DNA of 38,585 nt from Acidobacteriota bacterium (lineage in GTDB: Bacteria > Acidobacteriota > Terriglobia > Terriglobales > Acidobacteriaceae), in assembly GCA_003225175.1 (NCBI GenBank), contig QIBA01000069.1, forward strand, positions 1 to 38,585. The letters run 5' to 3'. The translations under genes and the position numbers were made by a program. The notes under the pieces were generated by a model. That model made no database searches. It was not told the origin of the DNA and worked only from the letters and a program-made list of their open reading frames with translations. This document shows positions 26,629-35,161 of this stretch, piece by piece. Within the stretch, counting starts at the first letter, position 1. Every line of letters begins with the position of its first letter.

Positions 26629-26677
26629 AAAAAAGCTGCTGAGTCCGGTCTATGTCCAAGGCCACCGGACCAGCAGC
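26629..26677 (-). terminator. Intrinsic terminator in the leader of the oxidoreductase gene
   Basis: In the minus-strand transcript GCTGCTGGTCCGGT (26677-26664) pairs with ACCGGACTCAGCAGC (26649-26635) with one bulged base, giving a stem of about 14 pairs. It is followed directly by six T residues (26634-26629). The hairpin is 46 bases before the start codon at 26583, so it would stop transcripts before the gene unless read through. There is no T-tract on the plus side, so it acts on the minus strand only. Confidence 0.6.
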
Positions 26678-26698
26678 TAACCTGCGTGCGTGCGGTAC

Positions 26699-26727
26699 AT
26701 ATTGCGATGGAGCGGCACTTGTGTCAA
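26699..26727 (-). promoter_or_regulatory. Predicted promoter of the oxidoreductase gene
   Basis: On the minus strand TTGACA (26727-26722), a perfect -35, is followed after 17 bases by CAATAT (26704-26699), a weak -10. The start would be near 26692, about 15 bases before the terminator hairpin, so an attenuated transcript would be only about 64 bases long. Confidence 0.4.
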
Positions 26728-26733
26728 ACGGGT

Positions 26734-26771
26734 ATTCTTGAAAAGAATCTTTAGCCCAACTAAAGTGTTGG
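26734..26771 (+). promoter_or_regulatory. LysR gene promoter with two overlapping inverted repeats
   Basis: TTGAAA (26738-26743) and TAAAGT (26761-26766) are separated by 17 bases. The palindrome ATTCTT-GAA-AAGAAT (26734-26748), which contains the T-N11-A pattern of LysR-type sites, covers the -35. A second repeat, CCAAC-N6-GTTGG (26756-26771), covers the -10. Binding here would give autorepression, and the sites lie just upstream of the divergent oxidoreductase promoter, the usual LysR arrangement. Confidence 0.5.
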
Positions 26772-26804
26772 CGCCATTAATTCAGCGCGTCTGGAAAAGT
26801 TCCT

Positions 26805-27689
26805 ATGGATGTGCATCAGCTCGAGGTGTTTCTCTCGGTTTTGGATACCGGCAGCGTAACCAGAGGCGCGGAGCGAGTGCATCTCTCTCCCGCTGCGGTG
26901 AGCCTGCAGCTCCAGGGCCTGGCGGAGCATCTGCAAACGGAGCTCTTTGTGCGCTCCGGGCGCAAGCTTGCGCCTACATCGATGGCGTATCGCCTGGCAG
27001 AACATGCGCGTACAGTGATCGACCAGATGCGGCGCATAGAATCCGACTTCCATGGCGCTGCGCAGGAGGACACTCGCCCGTTCCATTTCGCCACGGGTGT
27101 AACCACGCTGGTGTATCGGTTGGGGCGTCCCTTGCGCATGCTTCGCAAGCAGTATCCGCAGACCGAGTTGCACGTAACCGTGGCCAATACCGAGGAGATT
27201 GTCGCTGGGCTGCTCGATCGTCATTTCGATTTGGGACTGATTTCGCTTCCTGTTTCGGAGCCGACTATCACGACCATCCCCTTATTTGACGAAGATTTGC
27301 TCGTAGTACGGCCCTCGCAGACTAAAGTGCGCGGAGGGCAGATCGGATCAATTCGCGTTTCGGATCTGGCGCGCGTTCCTTGGCTCCTGTATCCGAAGCA
27401 GAGCAATATGCGGACGATTATCGACGCATTTTTCGCGCAGGTCGGCATCGAACCGAATGTCGCAATGGAAGCAGCCGACACTGAAGCTATCAAGAGACTC
27501 GTTGAGTCTGGCTTTGGCTACTCGATCCTGCCGGCGTTCTCGCTCAAGGGACAGTCGCGCTTCTTTCACACCATGCGAATCGCCGGACACAAGCTCGTGC
27601 GCAACCAGGCTCTGGCGATGGTCAATGCAGCGTATCCTCGTGCGCTAACGCTTACAATTGCCGACCACATTCGCCGCTCACTGCAATGA
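26805..27689 (+). CDS. LysR-family transcriptional regulator
   Basis: LysR-type regulator of 294 residues, the standard length. The N-terminal helix-turn-helix is at about 3-62 (HQLEVFLSVLDTGSVTRGAERVHLSPAAVSLQLQGLAEHL), with the family's ELFVRSGRKLAPT wing. It is followed by a substrate-binding domain of the periplasmic-binding-protein type (TELHVTVANTEEIVAGLLDRHFDLGLISLP). It is divergent from the Gfo/Idh/MocA oxidoreductase gene and 295 bases upstream of a TonB receptor on the same strand, so either could be its target. ATG 26805 fits the LysR N-terminus exactly. The effector is unknown. Confidence 0.93.
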   Translation: MDVHQLEVFLSVLDTGSVTRGAERVHLSPAAVSLQLQGLAEHLQTELFVRSGRKLAPTSMAYRLAEHARTVIDQMRRIESDFHGAAQEDTRPFHFATGVTTLVYRLGRPLRMLRKQYPQTELHVTVANTEEIVAGLLDRHFDLGLISLPVSEPTITTIPLFDEDLLVVRPSQTKVRGGQIGSIRVSDLARVPWLLYPKQSNMRTIIDAFFAQVGIEPNVAMEAADTEAIKRLVESGFGYSILPAFSLKGQSRFFHTMRIAGHKLVRNQALAMVNAAYPRALTLTIADHIRRSLQ

Positions 27690-27741
27690 TTGTTTTGCAA
27701 TCTTCTCCTCGTCATGCCCATCAGCCTTCCCGGTGGGGCTG

Positions 27742-27774
27742 CTTAAGTTTTTCTTAAGTAAACGTTTTATTACT
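27742..27774. promoter_or_regulatory. Clustered palindromes upstream of the third TonB receptor
   Basis: Two copies of the palindrome CTTAAG (27742-27747 and 27753-27758) are spaced 11 bases apart, one helical turn. The second merges into AGTAAACGTTTTATTACT (27757-27774), an inverted repeat with arms AGTAA/TTACT around a central ACGT that resembles LacI-type operators. TTGACA follows at 27781, with no convincing -10. The region lies in the 295-base gap before the receptor gene; the remainder of the gap shows nothing recognisable. Confidence 0.4.
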
Positions 27775-27984
27775 CTGAGCTTGACAGTGTCTCCGAACCC
27801 TAACATCATGCGCTCGCATACTGCTCAAGCCCAAGCAACACAATGTCGTGCGGAGAAGTGTCTGCGGGGTGCCGGGCTAGCGGGAATGGGGCTCAAGGAT
27901 TCGAAAAAACTAAATGAAAAGATGACACGAGCGGCCAGCACATCGAGGTGGCTGACTGGCAGCCGCGGTCAGGAGAGTGCGGTC

Positions 27985-30900
27985 ATGAAGAAGCAAGCGT
28001 GGTTGCTCATGTTCTTCCTCCTGTCGTTCAGCGCAGTTTCACTTGCCCAAGGACTGGGCAGCATCGTCGGTACTGTGAGCGATCCTTCGGGAGCCGTTCT
28101 GTCGGGCGCGAAGATTACAGCGACGGAAATCGGCACGGGGCTTGTACGGGCTACGTCCGCTGACTCCCAGGGATATTACGTAATCAGCTCGCTGAAACCG
28201 GCGCAGTACACGGTGAGCATTGAGTCTTCGGGTTTCCGCACTTCCAAGCAAGAAGTAACGCTGCTTGCCAACCAGGCCTTGACGGTAAATGGCACGCTTC
28301 CACTGGGTGCGCCTACCGAAATTGTCGAGGTGACCGGCACTGGCGTGCAGGTCGACACTAGCACCTCCACCTTGAAAAATGTGGTTGAGCAAACGCGTAT
28401 TACCGAACTGCCGTTGAATGGACGCAACGCCGCCACGCTTACACTCACGACTGCAGGTTCAGTTCAGGGCCCAAGCGGTGGCGCTGACCAAGGCACGACC
28501 AAGACTTTTCCTGGTGCGGTGACTCTAAACGTCAACGGCGCGCGCCAGAACCAGATCAGCTATCAGCTCGATGGCGGCAATTATGTTGACGAGTACACAA
28601 ATGTCAACCAGCCTTTTCCTAACCCCGATGCGCTGCAGGAATTCAGTATCCAGACCAGTAACTACAGTGCGGAATATGGACAAAACGCGGGCGCAGTAGT
28701 AAACGTGATTACCAAATCGGGAACGAATGCCCTGCACGGCAGTGCGTTTGAATTCGTGCGCAACGCGGTGTTCAACGCAAGAAATTGGGCAGCGCCTCTG
28801 ACACTGCCGAACGGTTCGCCCACAAAGGATATGGGCCGCGACCAACTTAAGCGGAACCAGTTCGGCGGTACGATCGGCGGTCCCATCATCAAGGACAAGA
28901 CCTTCTTCTTCAGCTCTTACCAGGGCACACGCCTGCGCAACCTGGGTAACGTGACCCAAACTACAGTGCCAACGGTTGCCCAAAGAGCAACAGCCGCCGA
29001 TCCAGCGGTAATAAACCTCCTGAAGGGGATTCCAATAGGCGACGCCGCGGGCAAACTGAGTTTCGCTAAACCCGACCATCAGGACTTTCATGACCTGCTC
29101 GGCAAAGTGGATCACGTACTAACCGACAAAGATCGACTCTCCGCACGTTACGCCTACGACCGATTTACCAAGCTGGCAGTGTTCGACCCGGCCAACTTTT
29201 TGACATATACCGACGGCTCAACCATAACCTCACAAAACATTCTGCTGCACGAGAGTCACGTCTTTAATCCACACCTGCTGAACGATGCTCGCTTTAGCTT
29301 TTCTCGCGAGAAGGCAAGTCGTGGCCCGGCCGCCAACGCGATCAGCGTTGCCGATTTGGGAGTAGCCTTGCCCTATGAGCCCGTAAAGGCAATTCAGCAG
29401 ATCCGGGTCAATGGTGGATTTAGCTTCGGAGATAACCCTCCGGCATCGTTTGTGCGCAACAATTTCACTTGGAGCGATGACGTAAGCTGGGTCATTTCCA
29501 AGCATGAGCTGCATTACGGCGGAACGCTCGAGCGCAGCCGCGTCGATCTGGACAACAAGTTCTTCCAGCCGGCTGAGTTTAGCTTCGACGGGTTCGCTAA
29601 TTTGATGGCAGGAAAGTTGACTGACTATAGCGGCAACCCCGCCTTCCGGCAGGGCGCAGGAGAATTCAAGAATAACCGCAACACCTTCGCGGGTCTCTAC
29701 ATTCAGGACAATGTCAAGGTAAACCGCAGGTTGACGGTGAATCTTGGATTGCGATGGGAGCCAGGGCGCGCGCAACGCGAACTCAAGAATCGTTGGACGC
29801 AGTTTAGGTTGCCCGACCTTATCGCCGGAGTACATTCAACGGTATTTCCAAACGCGCCTGCGGGACTATTCTTTCCTGGCGACAATGGCTTCCCAGACAA
29901 CGGGCTTCGCGACAGCATGAATAACTTCGCTCCGCGGCTCGGCTTCGCTTGGGACGTTTTCGGCGACAGCAAGACTAGTTTGCGCGGCGGCACGGGCATC
30001 TTCTATGACACCCGGATAAGCGGTATGAACAATAACCGGTTCGTGGATTCGACGCCTTTTAGTCCGCAGCTGTTTCTCCAAACAGGCGCCGTCGGAGCAG
30101 GCCCCGGCACGTTTGCTGATCCGCTTTGCACCCAGACTGCGACTCAGACGCTGCAGAAATGCACGAGTCAAACGACCGCCTATCCTTTTCCAGCTGTTTT
30201 CCCGCCTCCGAAGAATGCTCCTTTCCGGCAAAGCGACCTTTATTTGGGGTGGGATCCAAATCATAAGTGGCAAGTGCCAACGATCTACAACTGGAATTTG
30301 GTACTGGAGCGCCAATTGCCGGCCAGCTTGCTCGTGCGCGCCGGCTATGTGGGTTCGCACACTTCCCACCTGGGCGAAACCATCAACGAGAACCCATGCG
30401 TTCCGTCCGCTACCGTCACATGCGCGGGTGCGATTCGAAGGTTGAACCTTGTGAAGCCTGCAGCTGACGTCTCGTTTGGCGATCTTCAAATCGTCCCTTA
30501 TGACGTAAATTCAAGCTACAACTCGTTGCAGCTGACCGCGGAACGGCGCGCTAAAAGTCTGACCATTACGGGAAGTTACACGTGGTCGAAGAGTATTGAC
30601 GATCTGCCGCCAGGGCAGGGTCTCTACGGTTTCGATGGAACCTATTCGGCAAGACCGTGGGACGATCCTTTGCGACATGCTTTTGATCGAGGGCCGTCGG
30701 AGTTTGATCATCAGCATCGTTTCGTATCGTCTTTCGTTTGGCAGTTACCGGGTTTGAACGGAATGAACGGGTTCATTCGCAACACTCTGGGAGGTTGGCA
30801 GTTCAGCGGATTAGTGTCGGCACAGACCGGGCGACCGCTCACGGTTCTTTCAGGAGCAAACAGTAATAGTGGTGGCTCCAGAGCTGGACTCGGTCAAGAT

Positions 30901-31281
30901 CGGCCGAATCTCGGAGGAAATGCGTATGGTGCTGGAGCGTGTCCAGCTACGGGTACCACGGCCTGCCGCGACTGGCTCAGTCCTGCGGCGTTCGTGACCA
31001 ATCCGGCCGGTACCTTCGGCAATGTCGGCAAAGGAAGCTTGCGCTATCCCGGCTACTACGATTGGGATATGGGACTCGGCAAGAACTTCAAGTTCACGGA
31101 GCGCGTGGGCATGCAGTTCCGAGCCGAGTTCTTCAACGTCTTCAATCGCGTCAACTTCGACGAAACGGCTGTCTCGGGTACGGGCAATTTCCTGAAGCTG
31201 AATTCCGCCGGTAATTTTGGTGCCCTGCGTTCAGCATTGGATCCTCGTATCGGACAACTTGGACTGAAGTTGAATTTCTGA
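27985..31281 (+). CDS. TonB-dependent receptor, Oar-like
   Basis: Outer-membrane receptor of 1098 residues. The signal peptide MKKQAWLLMFFLLSFSAVSLAQ precedes a carboxypeptidase-regulatory-like domain (GTVSDPSGAVLSGAKI, about 26-110), a plug with LPLNGRNAATLTLTTAGSV, GAVVNVITKSGTNALHGSAFEF and GGTIGGPIIKDKTFFFSSYQG, and a barrel ending in LGLKLNF. The frame is open further upstream to 27658, overlapping the LysR gene, but ATG 27985 has AGGAGA 8 bases before it and starts exactly at a signal peptide, so it is chosen. It is followed after 138 bases by GH28-like and uxaC genes on the same strand, suggesting uptake of galacturonate- or glucuronate-containing oligosaccharides. Confidence 0.94.
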   Translation: MKKQAWLLMFFLLSFSAVSLAQGLGSIVGTVSDPSGAVLSGAKITATEIGTGLVRATSADSQGYYVISSLKPAQYTVSIESSGFRTSKQEVTLLANQALTVNGTLPLGAPTEIVEVTGTGVQVDTSTSTLKNVVEQTRITELPLNGRNAATLTLTTAGSVQGPSGGADQGTTKTFPGAVTLNVNGARQNQISYQLDGGNYVDEYTNVNQPFPNPDALQEFSIQTSNYSAEYGQNAGAVVNVITKSGTNALHGSAFEFVRNAVFNARNWAAPLTLPNGSPTKDMGRDQLKRNQFGGTIGGPIIKDKTFFFSSYQGTRLRNLGNVTQTTVPTVAQRATAADPAVINLLKGIPIGDAAGKLSFAKPDHQDFHDLLGKVDHVLTDKDRLSARYAYDRFTKLAVFDPANFLTYTDGSTITSQNILLHESHVFNPHLLNDARFSFSREKASRGPAANAISVADLGVALPYEPVKAIQQIRVNGGFSFGDNPPASFVRNNFTWSDDVSWVISKHELHYGGTLERSRVDLDNKFFQPAEFSFDGFANLMAGKLTDYSGNPAFRQGAGEFKNNRNTFAGLYIQDNVKVNRRLTVNLGLRWEPGRAQRELKNRWTQFRLPDLIAGVHSTVFPNAPAGLFFPGDNGFPDNGLRDSMNNFAPRLGFAWDVFGDSKTSLRGGTGIFYDTRISGMNNNRFVDSTPFSPQLFLQTGAVGAGPGTFADPLCTQTATQTLQKCTSQTTAYPFPAVFPPPKNAPFRQSDLYLGWDPNHKWQVPTIYNWNLVLERQLPASLLVRAGYVGSHTSHLGETINENPCVPSATVTCAGAIRRLNLVKPAADVSFGDLQIVPYDVNSSYNSLQLTAERRAKSLTITGSYTWSKSIDDLPPGQGLYGFDGTYSARPWDDPLRHAFDRGPSEFDHQHRFVSSFVWQLPGLNGMNGFIRNTLGGWQFSGLVSAQTGRPLTVLSGANSNSGGSRAGLGQDRPNLGGNAYGAGACPATGTTACRDWLSPAAFVTNPAGTFGNVGKGSLRYPGYYDWDMGLGKNFKFTERVGMQFRAEFFNVFNRVNFDETAVSGTGNFLKLNSAGNFGALRSALDPRIGQLGLKLNF

Positions 31282-31309
31282 TCTGAAACTTCCTGAAAAC
31301 CGCATGCGA

Positions 31310-31333
31310 AGTCTGGCTTAAGTCGGCCAGACT
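31310..31333 (+). terminator. Stem-loop between TonB receptor and GH28-like gene
   Basis: Perfect eight-base arms, AGTCTGGC (31310-31317) and GCCAGACT (31326-31333), around an 8-base loop, 29 bases after the receptor stop. There is no U-tract directly after it (TTTT appears only 12 bases later), so it may be a leaky terminator or an mRNA-stabilising hairpin that sets different levels of receptor and enzyme. Confidence 0.4.
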
Positions 31334-31419
31334 CCGCACCTGTGTTTTCACATCCGGGGACGAGTTGTATTACGTGAGTGAAGGCGGCGGCGTAGAAACT
31401 AATCTGCACAGGAGAACCG

Positions 31420-33039
31420 TTGAGTTCAAATCAGGAGAGTACGCGCAGAAAATTTCTGCATCTTACAGCTGCCGGCATTGCTGGCGCAGCGGCCGGGGCG
31501 GCTACAACATCGTCAGCGCAGGATCCACCTAGAACATCTCCGGCTCCTGGTGCGCCGGGCGTTCAAACTTTCTTTGACGTTCGTGCTTTCGGAGCCAAGG
31601 GCGATGGCACTACCGTAGATACTCCAGCAATTAATAAAGGTATTGAAGCCGTAGCCGCCGCGGGAGGAGGAACTCTACATTTTCCCGCGGGCACTTATCT
31701 TTCCTACACCATTCGTCTCAAGAGCAAAGTTGCCCTTTATCTCGATCAAGGAACCACCATCCTTGCTGCGGAGACCGGACCTGGCGGCCAATACGACGCG
31801 GCGGAGCCGAACCAGTGGGATCATTATCAGGATTATGGCCACAGCCACTGGCGCAACAGTCTCATTTGGGGAGAGGACATTCACGACTTTTCCATCATCG
31901 GTCCTGGCCTCATCTGGGGAAAAGGTCTTAGCCGCGGTACCCGTCAGGGGCCACGAGCTGAGGATCCCGGCGTAGGGAACAAGGCGATCTCGCTAAAGAA
32001 CTGTCATAACGTCATCCTTCGCGATTTTTCCATTCTGCACGGGGGCCATTTCGGGATCTTGGCCACAGGAGTGGACAACTTCACGATCGACAATCTAATG
32101 GTCGATACAAATCGCGATGGCATCGATATCGATTGCTGCCGCAACGTGCGCGTCATCAACTGCAGCGTAAACTCTCCTTGGGATGACGGAATCTGCCTAA
32201 AGAGTTCCTTCGGTCTTGGATATGCGCGCGCCACAGAAATGGTCACGATCAGCGATTGCCTGCTCACAGGAAGTTTCGAAGAAGGAACCTTGCTCGACGG
32301 CACTTGCAAGCCGTTTCCGGCTGACGCAAACATTCCCCGAAACGGCCGCATTAAATTTGGCACGGAATCCAATGGCGGTTTCAAGCGCATCACCATCACG
32401 AATTGTGTATTCGATGGTTGTAGAGGCCTTGCGCTTGAGGCGGTTGATGGAGCCATCCTGGAAGACATATCGGTTACAAACATCAGCATGCGCGATATCG
32501 TCGATGGCCCGATTTTCATCCGCCTCGGCGATCGCATGCGCGGGCCTGAGGGCGTTCCGGTCGGAGCGTTGCGGCGGGTGATTATCAACAACATCGTTTG
32601 CTCTAACGCCGCATCGAACATTTCTTCCCTTTTCAGTGGACTCCCTGGACATCCAATTGAGGAGTTGAAACTGAGTAACATCTTGATTGAGCACCGCGGC
32701 GGAGGTACCCCGGCGCAGGCGACGCTGCAGCCGCCCGAGGAAGAGCGAGAGCGGTATCCGGAGCCAAAAAGGTTCGGAGATACCCCATCTCACGGATTCT
32801 TCATTCGCCACGTAAACGGAATCGAGATGAGCGATGTGAAGATTCTCGTGCAGCGTGAGGATGCACGTCCGGCATTTGTCCTGGAGGATGTGCGTGGCGC
32901 CGATTTCTTTCGCATTAAGATTCCGAAAACGGCCAATACATCCACATTCGCATTAAAAGCCGTCGAAGACTTTAACGTGGGCCAATGTAATAACGTGTCT
33001 GACACTCACATCGACAAAGCCGAAAACAAGAAATTGTAG
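31420..33039 (+). CDS. GH28-like polygalacturonase-family protein, Tat-exported
   Basis: Secreted right-handed beta-helix protein of 539 residues resembling glycoside hydrolase family 28 (polygalacturonases and related pectin exo-hydrolases). It starts at TTG 31420 with GGAGA 4 bases upstream. The twin-arginine signal STRRKFLHLTAAGIAGAAAG covers residues 7-26. The pectin-lyase-superfamily opening FDVRAFGAKGDGTTVDTPAINKGI is at about 52-75. Catalytic aspartates are visible at D233 (NRDG) and D255-D256 (WDDG). The GHG histidine motif is absent: the aligned position, before IKFGTESNGGF (about 306-320), reads RNGR. It precedes uxaC by 22 bases, so a role in releasing uronic acids is likely, but the altered motif leaves linkage and even activity open. 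Confidence 0.85.
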   Translation: MSSNQESTRRKFLHLTAAGIAGAAAGAATTSSAQDPPRTSPAPGAPGVQTFFDVRAFGAKGDGTTVDTPAINKGIEAVAAAGGGTLHFPAGTYLSYTIRLKSKVALYLDQGTTILAAETGPGGQYDAAEPNQWDHYQDYGHSHWRNSLIWGEDIHDFSIIGPGLIWGKGLSRGTRQGPRAEDPGVGNKAISLKNCHNVILRDFSILHGGHFGILATGVDNFTIDNLMVDTNRDGIDIDCCRNVRVINCSVNSPWDDGICLKSSFGLGYARATEMVTISDCLLTGSFEEGTLLDGTCKPFPADANIPRNGRIKFGTESNGGFKRITITNCVFDGCRGLALEAVDGAILEDISVTNISMRDIVDGPIFIRLGDRMRGPEGVPVGALRRVIINNIVCSNAASNISSLFSGLPGHPIEELKLSNILIEHRGGGTPAQATLQPPEEERERYPEPKRFGDTPSHGFFIRHVNGIEMSDVKILVQREDARPAFVLEDVRGADFFRIKIPKTANTSTFALKAVEDFNVGQCNNVSDTHIDKAENKKL

Positions 33040-33061
33040 AAATTTTTGTAAGGTCATCAAT

Positions 33062-34501
33062 ATGGGATTCATTTCTGAAAACTTTCTGCTGAGGACAAAA
33101 GCCGCCCGCCATCTGTATCGTGAGTACGCTGCCGATCAGCCGATCCTGGATTATCACTGCCATCTTTCGGCGAAAGAGATCGCGGACAATCATCGTTTCC
33201 GCGATCTCACGGAAATCTGGCTTGAGGGAGATCACTATAAATGGCGCGCGATGCGTGCAAATGGAGTACCAGAGCGGTACTGCACGGGAAATGCCAAGCC
33301 GTATGAGAAGTTCCTCGCCTGGGCGCGAACCGTGCCACATACACTTCGCAATCCGCTTTACCACTGGACCCATCTTGAATTGAAGCGCTATTTTGGGATC
33401 GATAAACTGCTCGATGAGAACAGCGCGGAAGAGATCTGGAATCGTGCAAACGAACAACTTGCGCAGGGGCATCTGAGAGTTCAGGGAATCCTGGAAAAGT
33501 TTCGCGTGGTGGCGGTTTGCACCACGGATGATCCCGTCCACACTCTCAAACATCACGAGCGAATCCGAAACGCGGGACTCGTGACCGCGGTCTTTCCCAC
33601 GTTTCGGCCCGATCGTGCTCTGCACATCGAGAATCCTTCTTCATTCAATGACTGGACTGATCAGCTCGCCGCAGCAGCCAATATAAACATTGCGAAATAT
33701 TCGGATTTTCTCGCTGCACTAAGCAAGCGTCACCAGGATTTTCACGATCAGGGCTGCCGTCTTTCCGACCATGGGCTGCAGCAATGCTATGCCGATCCAT
33801 GCACGGAAGTGGAAGCCTCGGCGATCTTTGATAAGGCGCGCGGCGGGCAGCAGCCCAGCGATCAGGAAGTTAAGAAATTTGCCAGTTTCCTCATGCTCTT
33901 TTTCGGGCATCTCGATGCCGAGAAAGGATGGACCAAACAGCTCCACCTTGGCGCCTATCGCAATGCCAATACACGTGCCCTCAAGACCCTCGGCCGTGAT
34001 ACGGGCTTCGATGCGATCGGCGACTGGCCCCATGCTGATGCGTTCGCTCGTTACCTTGATCGCCTCGACCACGACAATCGGCTGCCTAAGTTGATTGTGT
34101 ACAACTTGAATCCTGCCGACAATTACGTCTTCGCGACCATCGCCGGCAGCTTCCAGGACGGTTCTATTCCGGGAAAGCTGCAATTCGGCAGCGGATGGTG
34201 GTTCCTCGACCAGAAGGAAGCCATGGAGTGGCAGATGAACGCGGTATCCAATTGCGGATTGCTCTCGCGCTTCGTTGGCATGGTGACCGACTCGCGCTCG
34301 TTCATGTCGCATCCCCGGCACGAGTACTTCCGCCGCGTGCTCTGCAACCTCATTGGCACTGAGGTCGAAGCGGGAGAGCTGCCTGATGATGATGAGTTGG
34401 TGGGGACGATGATCCGGAATATCTGCTTCGAAAACGCAGCGCGTCTGCTGGAGCTTCCTATTCCGGAACAGTCGCGGATTGCCGTGAGTTCAACTCGCTA
34501 G
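33062..34501 (+). CDS. uxaC: Uronate isomerase (glucuronate/galacturonate isomerase)
   Basis: Cytoplasmic isomerase of 479 residues (E. coli UxaC has 470) that converts D-glucuronate to D-fructuronate and D-galacturonate to D-tagaturonate. The metal-binding HxH motif is DYHCHLSAKEI (H32, H34), and further family patterns are TTDDPVHTL, HLGAYRNANTR, LNPADNYVFATIAGSF, GSGWWFLDQKEAM and FVGMVTDSRSFMSHPRHEYFRR. TAAGGT precedes ATG 33062. It is probably transcribed with the exported GH28-like gene. Fructuronate made here would enter the kdgK-manD-SDR operon 16 kb away; the galacturonate-specific enzymes UxaA and UxaB are not in the window. Confidence 0.97.
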   Translation: MGFISENFLLRTKAARHLYREYAADQPILDYHCHLSAKEIADNHRFRDLTEIWLEGDHYKWRAMRANGVPERYCTGNAKPYEKFLAWARTVPHTLRNPLYHWTHLELKRYFGIDKLLDENSAEEIWNRANEQLAQGHLRVQGILEKFRVVAVCTTDDPVHTLKHHERIRNAGLVTAVFPTFRPDRALHIENPSSFNDWTDQLAAAANINIAKYSDFLAALSKRHQDFHDQGCRLSDHGLQQCYADPCTEVEASAIFDKARGGQQPSDQEVKKFASFLMLFFGHLDAEKGWTKQLHLGAYRNANTRALKTLGRDTGFDAIGDWPHADAFARYLDRLDHDNRLPKLIVYNLNPADNYVFATIAGSFQDGSIPGKLQFGSGWWFLDQKEAMEWQMNAVSNCGLLSRFVGMVTDSRSFMSHPRHEYFRRVLCNLIGTEVEAGELPDDDELVGTMIRNICFENAARLLELPIPEQSRIAVSSTR

Positions 34502-34556
34502 TCGCTAAACTGTGAGGCCTATCGATGGCAGTTTGTATGGCAGATAACTTTGATCA

Positions 34557-34982
34557 TTAAGCGCAGGACGCACTCGCCGTGAGCGGACTCTGAGACAACT
34601 TGGCTGAAGGTGCCATTCGCGGTTGGTGAATGGCACGACATAGTAAATCCAGCATTTCTGAAAGCGAGCACACCTCGAACTGCTCTTTCAGGTTCGTGAT
34701 TTCAAGCACTTCCTCAACCAGGGGAGCCAGATTCATCAATTTGAACTGAGTTCCAGTCTCTGTCGCCCAGTTCCGCAGCGAGACGAGCGTTCCCAAACCG
34801 GCCGCATCCACAGAACTCACGCCAGCCAAGTCAAGCACTACTGTACGAATCTCGGGTGGGGCGAGTACCGCCTCGCGCAGCTCTTCGCTGTCTTCCACCG
34901 TGATCCGTCCCGCGCAGCGAAGGACGGCCACGTCCCCCAGGATCTGGATTGTCAGATTTAGCTTGGTCACTTCCTTAAACAC
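34557..34982 (-). CDS. STAS-domain protein (anti-sigma-factor-antagonist-like)
   Basis: Single STAS-domain protein of 141 residues related to SpoIIAA/RsbV-type anti-sigma factor antagonists. The core is VVLDLAGVSSVDAAGLGTLVSLRN (about 48-71). In SpoIIAA the corresponding sequence is DSSGLG with a phosphorylated serine; here it is DAAGLG, so the usual phosphoacceptor is missing. The start is GTG 34982 with AGAGGA 5 bases upstream. The C-terminal 20 or so residues are low-complexity. No kinase or sigma factor is adjacent, so the partner is unknown. It is convergent with uxaC and unlikely to be related to sugar use. Confidence 0.88.
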   Translation of the reverse strand: MFKEVTKLNLTIQILGDVAVLRCAGRITVEDSEELREAVLAPPEIRTVVLDLAGVSSVDAAGLGTLVSLRNWATETGTQFKLMNLAPLVEEVLEITNLKEQFEVCSLSEMLDLLCRAIHQPRMAPSAKLSQSPLTASASCA

Positions 34983-35161
34983 TTCATTCCTCTTCTTTCC
35001 TGGCTACGTTTGTTAGACGTAACTCGTTCCCATTTGTTACGCACGGGCCGACAAATAAGATTCAAAGTGGCCCGCAACATTCTATGTTCCAAGCAGTTGG
35101 CAGCTTTTGCACAGCTTCGTTTCGTGGGGACGAGCCGCGAGAAGGCCGCGGCGAAATTCCC

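Noticed and set aside
27658-27984. 109-residue extension of the third receptor
   Set aside because: It overlaps the LysR gene end and precedes an obvious signal peptide with a good ribosome-binding site at 27971-27976.
35134-35152. GC-rich stem-loop as terminator of the DinB gene
   Set aside because: The arms are only six bases and no T-run follows on either strand.
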